Shown: positions 55,646 to 63,070 of the stretch, in pieces
Layout of the letters: each line of letters opens with the position of its first letter
How positions within the stretch are numbered: the stretch's first letter is position 1
From: Jatrophihabitans sp. GAS493
Lineage (GTDB): Bacteria > Actinomycetota > Actinomycetes > Mycobacteriales > Jatrophihabitantaceae
Reading direction: 5' to 3'
DNA length: 64,000 nucleotides
NCBI RefSeq assembly: GCF_900230215.1
Contig: NZ_LT907982.1
Location: 124,001-188,000 of the forward strand
Program-made: the position numbers and the translations under genes
The notes under the pieces: model-generated
The model's input: only the letters and a program-made list of their open reading frames with translations
The model's database searches: none
What the model was told of the DNA's origin: nothing

Positions 55646-56656
55646 ATGCGAAGAACACCGCCGGGCAACCTGTTCAGCCGGGGCGAAGCGCTGGAAATCG
55701 GCTGGACCGACTCGGCGCTCGCCCGAGCCGTCGCGACGGGAAAGCTGCGCCGGCTTCGACAGGGCTACTACACCCGCGCTGACGTCCCCCCGGAGAGCGT
55801 GCCGACTCTGGCCGCACTGGCGGCATCCGCGGCATCGGGAACATCGGGGACACCGGGGACACCGGGGGCGTCGGGGGCGTCGGCGGGCCGGCCAAGAGCT
55901 GTGCTCAGCCACTTCACGGCCACCGAAATGCACGGGCTGCCTATCCTGCGCCACACGCGCAGCCGGCAGATCGCGGCCGCGCTTCCTCGCCTCACGGTGA
56001 GGCCCGGCATGACTGGACACCTCCAGGGAGTCCATCTGCACCGGGCGTCGCTGCGAGAGCAAGACGTCGTCCGGCTCGGCGCGGCCTCGCTGACCTCAGT
56101 AGCCCGAACTGTGATCGACGTTGCCCGAACGTCGGCGCTGATCGACGGCATCGTCTGTGCCGATGCCGCTCTCAACCAGGCGAAGACGACCGAAGCCGAA
56201 CTCGACGACGTGCTCAACAGCTGCGCTGGTTGGCCGGGCAGCGCGGCGGCCCGACGCGTGCTGCACTTCGCCGATTGGCGGGCAGAGTCGGCGCTGGAGT
56301 CGATCAGCCGCTGGACCATGCACGATCTCGGGATTCCCGCTCCGATCCTGCAACCGCGAATCCGCACCGATCGCGGCACCTTCGTCGCCCGGGTGGATTT
56401 CTACTGGGACGAGTTCGGGGTGGTCGGCGAGGCCGACGGCGAACTGAAGTACGGCGGTGGGGGCGGCGTGTTGCTGCGCGAGAAGCGGCGTCAGGAGCGG
56501 CTGGAGGAGCTGGGCCTGGTGGTCGTCCGGTGGGGATGGGAGCAAGCGGCGGAGCGTCCGGCGACGCTGCACCGGCGGCTACGACGCGCCTTCACCCACG
56601 GGATGGCTCGCCGCCGAATAGCTCTTCTCCCGGAATCGTCGGTTCAGGAGTGCTAA
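55646..56656 (+). CDS. AbiEi-like/DUF559-type putative endonuclease protein
   Basis: A 336-residue protein. The N-terminus (about 1-45) is an AbiEi-like winged helix: LFSRGEALEIGWTDSALARA and LRRLRQGYY. Residues about 59-81 are a low-complexity Ala/Ser/Gly/Thr/Pro linker. The C-terminal part (about 245-300), VDFYWDEFGVVGEADGELKY and REKRRQERLEELGLVVVRWG, fits a DUF559/VSR-like nuclease core with D, ExDG and K. It is common in actinobacteria as a lone gene. AbiEi proteins are antitoxins, but no AbiEii toxin gene is adjacent, so a toxin-antitoxin role is not supported here. Confidence 0.75.
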   Translation: MRRTPPGNLFSRGEALEIGWTDSALARAVATGKLRRLRQGYYTRADVPPESVPTLAALAASAASGTSGTPGTPGASGASAGRPRAVLSHFTATEMHGLPILRHTRSRQIAAALPRLTVRPGMTGHLQGVHLHRASLREQDVVRLGAASLTSVARTVIDVARTSALIDGIVCADAALNQAKTTEAELDDVLNSCAGWPGSAAARRVLHFADWRAESALESISRWTMHDLGIPAPILQPRIRTDRGTFVARVDFYWDEFGVVGEADGELKYGGGGGVLLREKRRQERLEELGLVVVRWGWEQAAERPATLHRRLRRAFTHGMARRRIALLPESSVQEC

Positions 56657-56669
56657 ACCGACCATTCCG
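56631..56669. repeat. Dispersed palindrome, variant C
   Basis: CGGAATCGTCGGTT (56631-56644) and AACCGACCATTCCG (56656-56669), one mismatch, 11-nt loop containing the AbiEi-like stop codon. The CGGAAT...GGTT ends match copies A and B, but the centre differs. It may also act as terminator between convergent genes. Confidence 0.6.
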
Positions 56670-56710
56670 AACACAAGGACGGCTACGACGTCGGACCCGA
56701 TGAACCGGAA

Positions 56711-57973
56711 CTACATGAGGCCGGCTTCGCGCATCCCCTTCACGGTGGCCGGGATGACGGCGGTCGGACCGGCTCCGTCGGCCACTGCATCGATGGTCTT
56801 CAGGCCGTCTCCGGTGTTGTAGATGACCGTCTCGACCGACGGATCCAGCTGCCCGGACTCAACCAGCTTCTTCAGGACGGCGACGGTGACTCCACCGGCG
56901 GTCTCGGCGAAGACGCCGGTGGTCGAGGCGAGGAGGCGGATACCGGCGCGAATCTCGTCGTCGTCCACAGACGCCATGGCGCCGCCGGTGGTGCGCACGA
57001 CATCCAGGGCGTACGGGCCATCGGCCGGGTTGCCGATGTTCAACGACTTCGCGATCCCGGTCGGCTTCACCGGGGTGATGACGTCCTTGCCCTCGGCGAA
57101 CGCAGTGGCGATCGGCGAGCAGCCGGCCGACTGAGCACCGAAGACCTTCCAGCTGCTGGCGTCGACCAGCCCGGCCGCAACCAGTTCCTTGAACGCCTTG
57201 TTGACCTTGGTCAGGAGGGACCCGGAGGCCATCGGGGCCACGATCTGCGGCGGGATGCGCCAGCCGAGCTGCTCGGCGACCTCAAAGCCCAGAGTCTTGG
57301 AGCCCTCGGCGTAGTACGGGCGGACGTTGACGTTCACGAAGCCGGTCGCCTCGAACTCGTCGGTCTCCGAGAGCTCCGAGCAGAGCCGGTTCACATCGTC
57401 GTAGGAGCCCTGGATGCCGACCAGTGTGGTGCCGTAGATGGAGGACTGAACGATCTTGGCCGGCTCCAGGTCGGAGGGGATGAAGACGATCGAGTCCATA
57501 CCGATTCGCGCGGCGTGCGCGGCGACCGAGTTGGCCAGGTTGCCGGTCGAGGCGCAGGCGATTCGGGTGAAGCCGAGTTCGCGGGCGGCGGTCATGGCGA
57601 CCGAGACGACCCGGTCCTTGAAGGAGTGCGTCGGGTTGGCCGAGTCGTCCTTGACCCACAGCGGCGCGGTGAAGCCGAGCGCCGCGCCGAGGCGATCGGC
57701 CCGGATCAGCGGGGTCATTCCGGTGTTGGACTCAACGCGAGTCTGCTCGTTCTGGCCGACCGGCAGCAGTCCGGCGTAGCGCCAGATCGACTGCGGTCCG
57801 GCCTCGATCTCGGCCCGGGTGACCCGGGCCAGCGCCTCGGCGTCGTAGCCGATCTCCAGCGGTCCGAAGCACTCAAAACAAGCGTGCTGAGCACCGAGTG
57901 GGTAAGTTGCGCCGCAGTTGCGACAGACCAGGCCAGAGGCCGGCGACGCTGCGCGCGAGAGTAGTGCGGTCAT
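56711..57973 (-). CDS. thrC: Threonine synthase
   Basis: A 420-residue PLP enzyme turning O-phosphohomoserine into threonine. An N-terminal zinc-ribbon-like LVCRNCGATYPLGAQHACFE precedes the PLP-lysine motif NPTHSFKDRVVSVAMTAARE; STGNLANSVAAHAARIG and late IYNTGDGLKTIDAV complete the family profile. It is the plant-like class I type. ATG 57973 is preceded by AAAGGG. It lies directly behind a SAM-I riboswitch. Confidence 0.93.
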   Translation of the reverse strand: MTALLSRAASPASGLVCRNCGATYPLGAQHACFECFGPLEIGYDAEALARVTRAEIEAGPQSIWRYAGLLPVGQNEQTRVESNTGMTPLIRADRLGAALGFTAPLWVKDDSANPTHSFKDRVVSVAMTAARELGFTRIACASTGNLANSVAAHAARIGMDSIVFIPSDLEPAKIVQSSIYGTTLVGIQGSYDDVNRLCSELSETDEFEATGFVNVNVRPYYAEGSKTLGFEVAEQLGWRIPPQIVAPMASGSLLTKVNKAFKELVAAGLVDASSWKVFGAQSAGCSPIATAFAEGKDVITPVKPTGIAKSLNIGNPADGPYALDVVRTTGGAMASVDDDEIRAGIRLLASTTGVFAETAGGVTVAVLKKLVESGQLDPSVETVIYNTGDGLKTIDAVADGAGPTAVIPATVKGMREAGLM

Positions 57974-57991
57974 TGCTTGGGAGCCCTTTCT

Positions 57992-58158
57992 CCTCATCTT
58001 CCCTCGGTCACTGTGCGCCGAGGACGGAAGTGGCACCTCTCTGCGATGGCGGGCTCGACGGTGCACGCTTGCACACCTTGGTTCAACTGACGAGACGTAT
58101 CCATCACAGTGGTTGCCGGGGCTTCATCGGGCCGTTTCCCTCTGCCCCTCTGGATGAG
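57992..58158 (-). promoter_or_regulatory. SAM-I (S-box) riboswitch upstream of threonine synthase
   Basis: On the minus strand the leader shows S-box hallmarks: P1 5' strand CTCATCC (58158-58152), then CAGAGGGGCAGAGGGAA, the kink-turn/pseudoknot core GGCCCGATGAAGCC followed by CCGGCAACC (58133-58111), AGGTGCCACTTCC (58038-58026), and P1 3' strand GATGAGG (57998-57992). The stems between are longer than average. The P1 3' strand abuts GGAG and AAAGGG before the start codon, so SAM binding could hide the ribosome binding site. No separate terminator is seen. Confidence 0.9.
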
Positions 58159-58238
58159 CGGTATTAAGTTGTGGTTCGTTCAGCACCCATTCTGACACAT
58201 GCAGCTACATCAGATTTCCGATCGGAGCCGCGTCGACG

Positions 58239-58253
58239 GGGTGGCGGCCACCC
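58239..58253. terminator. Short hairpin after the LytR_C gene
   Basis: GGGTGG (58239-58244), loop CGG, CCACCC (58248-58253), 23 bases past the LytR_C stop. The thrC promoter should lie on the other side, between here and about 58190. Confidence 0.4.
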
Positions 58254-58275
58254 GCTGCGACGGCTTCGAGGCCGG

Positions 58276-58872
58276 TCAGGAGGTGTAGTCGGGGGTCAGC
58301 ACGACGATCAGCGGGCCGCTGGGTAGACCGTCGAACTTCTCCTTCACCCGTTTGATCGCTGGGAATTGCCCCTGCAGCGCCTTCGCGGCGGCTTCGTTGG
58401 CCGGATCGCTGGGGTCGTAATAGACGACGGTCGAGGCGATGTTGTTGGTGAGGTTCCCCACCGAGCTAACGGTCCACCCGCCGGAGACGAAGCGACTGCG
58501 AGCCGTCTGGGCCAGCCCGGTCTGGGTTGTGTTGTTGAGCACGACCAGAGGTATCGACTTGGAGTTCGTCAGGGTGGTCGATCCGGCCGACGAGGAGGCG
58601 CTGCCCGATGTGGAGGGGCTGGAGGCGCTCAGGGATGCCGTAGTCGGGGTAGCCGGGGTGGTCGTGGTCACCGGCACCGAGTCGGTGGCGACCTCGTTGC
58701 CGGCCGAATCGGTCACGATGCTCTGCTTCGCGGCGGCCACCGAGCGGCCGTTGGGGTGATGCAGTGCCACTATCGCGACGGCCGCCGCGGCGATGCCGAT
58801 GAGGGCGAGGAGAGAGCCTGCGATGCGGTCGAATCGGCGCTTGGCCGGTCGTTCAGGAGCTATGTGCGACAT
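58276..58872 (-). CDS. LytR C-terminal domain protein (VirR-like)
   Basis: A 198-residue protein: a basic N-terminus, one membrane helix IAGSLLALIGIAAAAVAIVAL, a Thr/Ser-rich extracellular linker (about 55-105) and a LytR_C domain (IPLVVLNNTTQTGLAQTARS to GPLIVVLTPDY). Mycobacterial VirR (Rv0431) has this form and affects envelope integrity and vesicle release. It follows DUF3263 by 11 nt, the same pair as Rv0430-Rv0431. Confidence 0.87.
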   Translation of the reverse strand: MSHIAPERPAKRRFDRIAGSLLALIGIAAAAVAIVALHHPNGRSVAAAKQSIVTDSAGNEVATDSVPVTTTTPATPTTASLSASSPSTSGSASSSAGSTTLTNSKSIPLVVLNNTTQTGLAQTARSRFVSGGWTVSSVGNLTNNIASTVVYYDPSDPANEAAAKALQGQFPAIKRVKEKFDGLPSGPLIVVLTPDYTS

Positions 58873-58883
58873 ATAGCTCCAGT

Positions 58884-59279
58884 TTATACGTCAATTCCCA
58901 GACGACGTGCCGAACGTTGGCGCTGGCGACTGGCGCGCAGTCGGCGCAGGCGCTTGACCAGCAGCGGGTCGGCGGCGAGCGCGGCGGGAGTGTCGATGAG
59001 GGTGTTCAGCACCTGGTAGTACCGAGTACTCGACATGTCGAAGAGCTCACGGATCGCCTGCTCCTTGGCGCCGGCGTAGCGCCACCACTGCCGCTCGAAG
59101 GCGAGCACCTCGCGGTCGCGGCGGGTAAGTCCGCCGACCACCTCGTCACTGGCGCCAGCGGGCAGGTAGGCCGAGATTCCCTCCGGAGCCGTCGCTGCGA
59201 CGCTGGGCTCGGGGCAGCCGGTGGCGTCCGAGGGGCTCGATGACCCGCCAGCTCCCGAGGAAGCCTGTGCGAACTCCAT
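58884..59279 (-). CDS. DUF3263 family protein
   Basis: A 131-residue protein. Its C-terminal half, GLTRRDREVLAFERQWWRYA and IRELFDMSSTRYYQVLNTLI, is a conserved helix-turn-helix-like domain of actinobacterial DUF3263. A basic tail (LRRLRASRQRQRSARRLG) follows. ATG 59279 starts it; the upstream frame is unrelated. Possible DNA-binding protein, function unknown. Confidence 0.85.
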   Translation of the reverse strand: MEFAQASSGAGGSSSPSDATGCPEPSVAATAPEGISAYLPAGASDEVVGGLTRRDREVLAFERQWWRYAGAKEQAIRELFDMSSTRYYQVLNTLIDTPAALAADPLLVKRLRRLRASRQRQRSARRLGIDV

Positions 59280-59507
59280 GCGACCCTGCTCCCCTGACTG
59301 TCGTACGTACCTGTTCCGGACTGAAATCTCACGCTGCCCGGCGCGACAACGCTGCGCAACCGTCCTGTGCAACTCCGACAGCTTAGCGGCTGCCTGGCGC
59401 CTCTTGGACGAGGGACACCATAACGAATTGCACCATTGTTATTCACTTTATAGGCGCTGCAACACGCGGACGCCAGCGTGCGTCGCGCCGGCGATCGTGG
59501 CGGCCCC

Positions 59508-59529
59508 CCGGTGGCGGCGCAGCCACCGG
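59508..59529. other. Hairpin before the DnaA-box-like pair
   Basis: CCGGTGGC (59508-59515), six-base loop, GCCACCGG (59522-59529), followed directly by TTTATC. It resembles a terminator but lies between divergent genes, so its role is unclear. Confidence 0.45.
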
Positions 59530-59530
59530 T

Positions 59531-59558
59531 TTATCCACAGCAAGATCGGTTGTCCACA
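59531..59558 (+). other. Tandem DnaA-box-like 9-mers
   Basis: TTATCCACA (59531-59539) and TTGTCCACA (59550-59558), same strand, 19 bp apart. Both fit the DnaA-box consensus, the second being the form favoured in high-GC actinobacteria. The rest of the gene-free stretch 59280-59609 shows only the adjacent hairpin. Confidence 0.5.
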
Positions 59559-59609
59559 GGTGACGCGATCCGCTGGTGGCGACTGCCACGAGGCGGCCAA
59601 GCTCTATCC

Positions 59610-59972
59610 ATGCAACCAGTCGACGCCCCCGCCCTGCACCGCTACGACCAGCAGTTGCAGCGGAACTCCGCGACGCTGCGGGGCCGGGCAGGTGAACTCC
59701 GCCGGCTAGCCGAGTTGCCCCGCTGGGAGTCCATGGCGGCCCGCCTCTATGCGGATCTGGTGCACACCGAGGCCCGGCTCCTGGCCGGATGCGCCGACCG
59801 TCTGCTGGACGCCGCCGAGATCCTCCGCCGGCACACTGACACCGCACTGCGCCGCGAGGCCGAGCTCGCCGCGGTGGCCCGAGCGGCAGCCGAAGCGGCC
59901 GAAGGGGCGGCGAGTGCAGTCGGAGAGGCGGCCCGCTCCGCCGTCCGCCGCGCCGGCGGCCTGCTGCCGTGA
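59610..59972 (+). CDS. Small helical protein, WXG100-like
   Basis: A 120-residue all-helical protein with Arg-rich helices: ALHRYDQQLQRNSATLRGRA, LAELPRWESMAARLYADLVH and a long Ala/Arg C-terminal helix ARAAAEAAEGAASAVGEAAR. Size and helix-turn(W)-helix layout resemble WXG100/ESX-type proteins, but no exact WXG is present (RWES instead). It overlaps the following hydrolase gene by four bases (GTGA), so the two likely act together. ATG 59610 is the first sensible start. Confidence 0.6.
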   Translation: MQPVDAPALHRYDQQLQRNSATLRGRAGELRRLAELPRWESMAARLYADLVHTEARLLAGCADRLLDAAEILRRHTDTALRREAELAAVARAAAEAAEGAASAVGEAARSAVRRAGGLLP

Positions 59973-61351
59973 CTGAACCCAGCGCCAATTGCCGCACCGG
60001 CGCCTCGTCGATCTCAGTGCACGGCGGCCCGGGTGGCATCGCCGCCGACTGTGACTCGCTGATCGCAGCCGCCGACTCGCTGGCGGCGATCGGGGCCGAC
60101 GCCGCGCGGCTCGGACTGTCGCTGCACTATGTGCTCTTCGCACCCGAACTGGTAGTGCCGAGCATCCTCGATCCGCGCGGCGGTGCGCACTTCGAGTTGG
60201 ACCTTGCGTCGGCCCTGGATGGACCGACGGGACTGCTCAGCTGCGCGGCCCGGGTGGCCGGACTCGAATTCGAACTCCGCTCGGCCGCTGCCGCCTACCT
60301 GGCGGCCGATCGCCTCGCCGACGCCGGCGAGCCCTACCTGGACGCCCTGCGGGCCCTGCCGGGCGCCGTCACGGCGGCGGCTGCGGGCGTGGAGCGATTG
60401 GAGCACGACTGGCTGGCCGGACGCCGGCAGGCGATACCGGGCGATCTCGCCGACCTGCAGCGCACCCTCACCGCCGACCCAGCGCTGGTTTCGGCAGTAA
60501 CGCAGAGTCTCGGCCGGCTGCCCTTCGTCGCCACGCTGCGTGCCGGATTCACGGCCAGTCAACTGCTCAGCGACGGCAACCCGATCGTCACCCGGCGTGA
60601 CGCTCAGACCGGTACAGCCGGCGGGGCCGACGAGCCGCCGCGCAATCTCGGGGATCTCGTGGCCGGACTCGAACGTCCGGGCTTCGGCGGTGATGTTGCC
60701 GTGCACATACTGCCGAATTCGGCACCCGGGGTGGCCGCCTCGACTGGAGCACGACGGGTCATCGTGGACATCCCGGGGACGGACAACTGGGCACCGTCGG
60801 CCGGCAATCCGGACGTGGCGAACCTCGGCACCAACCTGCTGGCCATCGAGGGAGCTACCACGACCTACGAGCGCGGCGTCATCGAGGCCATGCGGCAGGC
60901 CGGGGTCCGGCCAGGGGACGACGTGCTGCTGGTCGGGCACAGCCAGGGCGGACTGGTCGCGGTGACCACCGCCCGGGATCTCAGCCGAAGCGGCGAATTC
61001 CACGTCAGCCACGTGATTACGGCCGGGTCACCGATCGCGGCCACCGTGAGCGAATTGCCAGCGAATGTCCAGGTCCTGGCGTTGGAGAACTCCAGCGACA
61101 TCGTGCCGATGCTTGACGGCGCGGTGAACCCCGATCGGCCCAACGTCACCACGGTGACGGTCTCGCACCGCTACGACGACATCGACGCTAGCCACGCCCT
61201 GCCGACGGCGTACGTGCCCGGCGCTCAGGACGTCGACACCAACGCGCCACGATATCCATCGGTTGCGGCGTATTTGCGGGGCCTGCACGGCTTTGTGAGT
61301 TCTGAAAGCATCGTCACTCAGACCTTCCATATTGCGCGTGGCACCGAGTAG
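59969..61351 (+). CDS. Alpha/beta hydrolase with helical N-terminal region
   Basis: A 460-residue protein. Residues 1-200 are Ala-rich helices (SVHGGPGGIAADCDSLIAAA) like the N-terminal domains of ESX-associated proteins. The C-terminal half is an alpha/beta hydrolase: nucleophile elbow LLVGHSQGG (Ser325), probable Asp377 in NSSDIVP and His409 in DASHAL. No signal peptide. GTG 59969 overlaps the WXG100-like stop. Substrate may be an ester or amide; a secretion link is only inferred. Confidence 0.77.
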   Translation: MTEPSANCRTGASSISVHGGPGGIAADCDSLIAAADSLAAIGADAARLGLSLHYVLFAPELVVPSILDPRGGAHFELDLASALDGPTGLLSCAARVAGLEFELRSAAAAYLAADRLADAGEPYLDALRALPGAVTAAAAGVERLEHDWLAGRRQAIPGDLADLQRTLTADPALVSAVTQSLGRLPFVATLRAGFTASQLLSDGNPIVTRRDAQTGTAGGADEPPRNLGDLVAGLERPGFGGDVAVHILPNSAPGVAASTGARRVIVDIPGTDNWAPSAGNPDVANLGTNLLAIEGATTTYERGVIEAMRQAGVRPGDDVLLVGHSQGGLVAVTTARDLSRSGEFHVSHVITAGSPIAATVSELPANVQVLALENSSDIVPMLDGAVNPDRPNVTTVTVSHRYDDIDASHALPTAYVPGAQDVDTNAPRYPSVAAYLRGLHGFVSSESIVTQTFHIARGTE

Positions 61352-61360
61352 GTTGCCCTG

Positions 61361-62989
61361 ATGGACGGACTGATGCAAGACGCACCTCTGACGATCAACT
61401 CGATTTTCCAGCGCGGCGAGCAGTACTACGGGTCGAAGACCATCGCCACCCGCACCGTGACCGGAATCGACCGCACAACGTTCGCGGAGTGGGCCGTCGC
61501 AACCCGCAAGACGGCGGGCGTCCTTGAGTCCCTGGGGCTGAGCGCAGAGGCGCGGGTCGGCACCTTCGCCTGGAACTCGGCCAACCACCTGCAGGTTTAC
61601 TACGCCGCGCCCTGCACCGGACGGATTCTGCACACCATCAACATCCGGTACTTCCCGGAGCACGTCATCTACTCGGTCAATCATGCCGAGGACGAGGCGA
61701 TCTTCGTCGAGAACTCGCTGCTACCGCTCTTCAGCAAGTACCTCCCGAGCTTCACGACGGTGAAGCACGTGATCGTGATGGACGACGGCGGCGGCAACGA
61801 GTTGCCGGACGACTCCCGCGTCATCACCTACGCCGATGCGGTGAGCCGAGCCGACGAGATTGACCTCATCGACCGGGTCGACAACGAGCGCCAGGCCGCG
61901 GCTCTGTGCTACACGACCGGAACCACCGGCAATCCAAAGGGGGTTCTCTACAGCCACCGCTCCAACTGGCTGCACGCGAACGCAACCCTCAACGCCGCGA
62001 CCCTCGGGCTCACCGAGCGCGATGTCATGCTCCCGGTCGTTCCGATGTTCCACGCCAATGCCTGGGGTTACGCATACTCCTCCGTGTTGGCCGGCGCGTC
62101 CCTGGTGATGCCCGGACCGGACCTCAGCCCGAAGGGAATCCTCAGCCTCATCGAGTCGGAGAAGGTCACCCTCTCGGCCGGAGTCCCCACCATCTGGATG
62201 GGCATGGTTCCGCTGCTGAAGGATTTCGACCTCTCCAGCCTGCGCGAAGTCCTCTGCGGCGGGTCGGCGGTGCCGAAGTTCCTCTCCGAGCAGTGGCGTG
62301 AGGCGATCGGCCTGCCGATCACCCAGGGCTGGGGCATGACCGAGACTTCGCCAGTCGGTTCGGTCTCGAGCCTGCGGGCGATCTTCGATGACTACACCGA
62401 CGATCAGAAGGCCGATATCCGGGCCACGGCCGGTATCGCGCTGCCCGGCTTCGAGATGCGAATCGTCGATGAGGAGACCCGCGAACCGCAGCCTTGGAAC
62501 GACGAGGCGACCGGTGAGCTCGAGGTACGCGGTGCCTGGGTCGCCAGCCAGTACTACCGCACCGACGAGCCAGGGGAGCAGTTCTCCCCGGACGGCTGGC
62601 TGCGTACCGGCGACGTCGCCGCGATCTCCGAGTACGGCTACATGCGCCTGGTCGACCGCACCAAGGACCTGGTGAAGTCCGGCGGCGAGTGGATCAGCTC
62701 GGTGGATCTGGAGAACCAGATCATGGCCCACCCGGCGGTGGCCGAGGCTGCGGTCATTGCGCTGCCGCACCCGAAGTGGATGGAGCGTCCCTTCGCATGC
62801 GTCGTGCTGAAGCCGGGCGAGGAGCTGGAGCCACAGGAGATCCTGGACTTCCTGGCCAAGACGGTCGACAAGTGGCAGCTGCCCGACGAGGTGGTATTCG
62901 TCGATGAGATCCCGAAGACGAGCGTCGGCAAGTTCAGCAAGAAGACGCTGCGCGAACAGTTCAAGGATCACGTGCTGCCCACGGCCTGA
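61361..62989 (+). CDS. Long-chain fatty acid-CoA ligase family protein
   Basis: A 542-residue acyl-adenylate-forming enzyme. Motifs are the P-loop-like LCYTTGTTGNPKGVLYSHRS, PMFHANAWGY, GWGMTETSPVGSV, the ATP-binding GWLRTGDVA and the catalytic Lys near SVGKFSKKTLREQ. It activates a carboxylic acid as acyl-CoA. N-terminus MDGLMQDAPLTINSIF fits medium/long-chain FadD types. Substrate not predictable. Confidence 0.93.
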   Translation: MDGLMQDAPLTINSIFQRGEQYYGSKTIATRTVTGIDRTTFAEWAVATRKTAGVLESLGLSAEARVGTFAWNSANHLQVYYAAPCTGRILHTINIRYFPEHVIYSVNHAEDEAIFVENSLLPLFSKYLPSFTTVKHVIVMDDGGGNELPDDSRVITYADAVSRADEIDLIDRVDNERQAAALCYTTGTTGNPKGVLYSHRSNWLHANATLNAATLGLTERDVMLPVVPMFHANAWGYAYSSVLAGASLVMPGPDLSPKGILSLIESEKVTLSAGVPTIWMGMVPLLKDFDLSSLREVLCGGSAVPKFLSEQWREAIGLPITQGWGMTETSPVGSVSSLRAIFDDYTDDQKADIRATAGIALPGFEMRIVDEETREPQPWNDEATGELEVRGAWVASQYYRTDEPGEQFSPDGWLRTGDVAAISEYGYMRLVDRTKDLVKSGGEWISSVDLENQIMAHPAVAEAAVIALPHPKWMERPFACVVLKPGEELEPQEILDFLAKTVDKWQLPDEVVFVDEIPKTSVGKFSKKTLREQFKDHVLPTA

Positions 62990-63010
62990 GTAGCCAAATC
63001 AGCAAGACGC

Positions 63011-63040
63011 TGCCCCGCCGGCCACGTGCCTGGTGGGGCA
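63011..63040 (+). terminator. Imperfect hairpin after the acyl-CoA ligase gene
   Basis: TGCCCC (63011-63016) and GGGGCA (63035-63040) close a stem with CC/GG inside, 22 bases past the stop codon. No T-tract. Confidence 0.5.
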
Positions 63041-63070
63041 CCGTCATGTCGTGGGTCATATGGTGAGCCG

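Noticed and set aside
55646..56656. AbiE-type toxin-antitoxin system
   Set aside because: Only the AbiEi-like protein is present. No nucleotidyltransferase-like AbiEii gene is adjacent on either strand.
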